Origin: Rotaria macrura
Taxonomy: Eukaryota; Rotifera; Eurotatoria; Philodinida; Philodinidae
DNA: 64,000 bases
Reading direction: 5' to 3'
Assembly: GCA_900239685.1 (NCBI GenBank)
Contig: OENT01000646.1
Location: 25,226-89,225, forward strand
Part shown: positions 62,202-64,000 of the stretch, piece after piece
How the letters are laid out: each line of letters opens with the position of its first letter
How positions within the stretch are numbered: position 1 is the stretch's first letter
The notes under the pieces: generated by a model
What the model saw: the letters and a program-made list of their open reading frames with translations, nothing else
What the model was told of the DNA's origin: nothing
Database searches by the model: none
Translations under genes and position numbers: made by a program

Positions 62202-63633
62202 CCACAGGGAAAAATTCGATACAAAACCGCGTTTTGGAATGGTATTTCGAAACCTGGGAGTCAGACCGTTTATTCGTCTCTCCAAAAAACAGTAAAAATC
62301 GCGGTTTTTCAAGACGCGGTAGAAAGCGGTTTTAAAAAACCGCATTAACGGTCTGACTCCCGCGTTTTTTTGAAACCGCATAACAACGGGGTTTCTTGAC
62401 ACCGCGGTTTTTTAAGATGCACTCAAATTGTGAAAAAAAATTAACCGAAATTATTTATACTTTCACAGTATTACTTACTAACTTCTAGGTATAGGTAATT
62501 TCTATTTGAAATTGTCATATTTCTCGTTTTTCATTTATTCGGCCAGTAAGCAATCTAATTACATATTTTTTATTTTGTTTGGTCGAGGCTGGATTCGAAT
62601 ACTAATTGTTCTCATATACCTCTACTTCTCCAAATTCGTGTATGACTATAGAAACCACTGGATCATATATGTGCACACAAATCTATCAACGAATCTGCCC
62701 TGTAAGCTGATCGACCAAGGGGGACGAGCTGGTTTCTGTAATTTTTCTTATTTTTTAAAATTTTTAATCGATTGATTACAATCAAAGAAATCGGAAAAAT
62801 CAACAAAAAAATGTGAAAAATCACAGAAATTATAACAAAAACTTAAATCAGGAAAATCAAAAAAATATTGTTTAAGCCTTTTCGCCCTTCATTTATATTT
62901 TGAACAACAAAGATACAAAATTTTATCCCGTTAATCCAATCATTGATTTTTTTTTTGATTTTGTAGTTTTATATTTAATTAAGAATAAATGAACTCAGCT
63001 GTTCTCTACTTGACTGCAAGCCTTTCCCACCGATTCCTTCTCAACTGAGATCCGCTTTACGAAAATCAAATTCATTAATACAATTAAACGACATACTCCC
63101 CTGGCCCAGAAACTCAATACGGACTCTTTTTTTTTCAATTGTACCCTTCATTTTCATGTCAAATTTTATTTAAAAAAGTTCTGTGTTTTCCCAAAATACA
63201 TTTCACATAAGAGGGACTGATTCGTGACAACAGTTAAAACAATATTAACAGCATTTCACACGATCTGAAACAGCAAAGTTGGATGCCAAAGTTAAAATAA
63301 CGATAACCTCCATGTCGGACAATCCAGACTAACCGCGTGTCCAAATATCGCGGTTATAATGTTACTTACTGCGGTTCTGAAAACCCTGTCTAATCGCGCT
63401 TTCCGAATATCGCGGTTACAATGGTGTTCACTGCGGTTTTGGGAAACCGAGTCGAACCGCGTTTTCGAATACCGTGGTCTTCGTTCAGGAAACTGCGATT
63501 AATTTAAAACGCAGCGAGAAAAACCGCGCTTAACCGCATTTTTTTCAGTGACACTGCGATTTTCTAGGAAAAACCGCGGTTAGGTGAAAATGACTGGTTT
63601 ACTGCGGTTTTTCCCTTAAAATTTTTCTGTGGG
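62202..63633. mobile_element. non-autonomous element, AACCGCGGTT motif
   Basis: The left end, CCACAGGGAAAAATT, is mirrored by AAAATTTTTCTGTGGG at the right, suggesting terminal inverted repeats of an element of about 1.4 kb. Both ends are followed inward by dense AACCGCG/CGCGGTT words. The middle (62420-63300) is AT-rich without an ORF of recognisable type. Nested hairpin: GGGAGTCAGACCGTT at 62256-62270 and AACGGTCTGACTCCC at 62347-62361. No clear target duplication. Confidence 0.55.
63331..63520. repeat. three tandem units of about 62 bp
   Basis: Units begin at 63331 (AACCGCGTGTCCAAATATCG), 63392 (AATCGCGCTTTCCGAATATC) and 63455 (AACCGCGTTTTCGAATACCG), giving periods of 61 and 63 bp. Each unit contains an inverted CGCGGTT further along. 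They lie inside the right part of the element at 62202-63633. Confidence 0.6.
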
Positions 63634-64000
63634 CTGTATACGAAAGATTTGTGGGAATTTTATTCTTCTTACGCGAGAGTTTATGTGTATAGACAGCTTA
63701 CCTTATATATAAATAAAATATCAGAATCAAATACTAATAAATGTATTCAATAAGATAAGACTTTTCAGATTTAGATAATATGATAATGACTCGTATATAA
63801 TAGTGCAACAATACTAATGATATAAATGTCGATAACAATACTGAAATTAATAGGATAAAAATAGAGAAGTTTATTTGGTCAATTAAGTTTGAGAGCGAGA
63901 AACAACTAGAACAAAACCAAAACCAAAAACACAACGGTGCAATAGATCATCAAGCACATGAGTGGGTTATATTCGACAACTGACGTGATAGATGAAAGAG
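63634..64000. other. right edge of the window, nothing recognised
   Basis: AT-rich sequence, no gene recognised on either strand. Confidence 0.4.

Noticed and set aside
62580-62610. GGATTCGAAT resembling a tRNA B box
   Set aside because: No A box or cloverleaf can be formed around it.

Overview
The window looks like nuclear DNA of a bdelloid rotifer (Rotaria or Adineta type). This is inferred from the AT-rich intergenic sequence, genes split by spliceosomal introns (many only 45-60 bp), TIR-domain, B-box/NHL and ADP-ribosyltransferase/TPR genes of the kind expanded in bdelloids, a lineage-type peptide GPCR, a bacterial-looking amidohydrolase that now carries introns, and a large inverted gene duplication. 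No tRNA, rRNA or CRISPR array was recognised. There are assembly gaps at 196-216, 10981 and 16141-16163.

Layout. 219-926: last three exons of an unrecognised plus-strand gene. 3142-4897: complete aldose 1-epimerase gene, 8 exons, 341 codons. 6681-8981: wreck of an ADP-ribosyltransferase/TPR gene. 11097-12086 (minus): intact single-exon rhodopsin-type GPCR. 14474-15229: two neighbouring hairpin elements. 19663-22458: three-exon MTA/SAH-deaminase-like amidohydrolase of bacterial type. 22.6-24.2 kb: two motif-rich repeat elements. 24659-30401 (minus): ARM-repeat/TIR gene with a hAT-like MITE in an intron.

31602-57287 is the most unusual part. A two-gene block is present twice in mirror image about a centre near 45.4 kb. 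On the left, on the minus strand, lie gene A (31602-33160) and gene B (34735-42936). On the right, on the plus strand, lie B' (46804-54598) and A' (56124-57287). B' can be spliced completely into 1016 residues with the order SAM, KH-like segments, macro domain, KH-like segment, TIR. B has the same exon phases but I find no SAM exons, and its TIR lacks the putative catalytic glutamate that B' keeps. The centre holds a separate non-coding inverted repeat (44760-45230 against 45622-46101). A and A' are an unrecognised family travelling with B and B'.

57630-60451 (minus): B-box/coiled-coil/NHL protein. 60.9-63.6 kb: two more motif-iterated repeat elements.

Taken together, 24.7-60.5 kb reads as an island of innate-immunity-like genes built around NAD+/ADP-ribose chemistry (TIR, macro) and scaffolding (ARM, SAM, KH, B-box/NHL). 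That role is inferred from domain content only. The window also contains at least seven hairpin-like elements, most with an interior made of one short motif and its reverse complement, a different motif in each.
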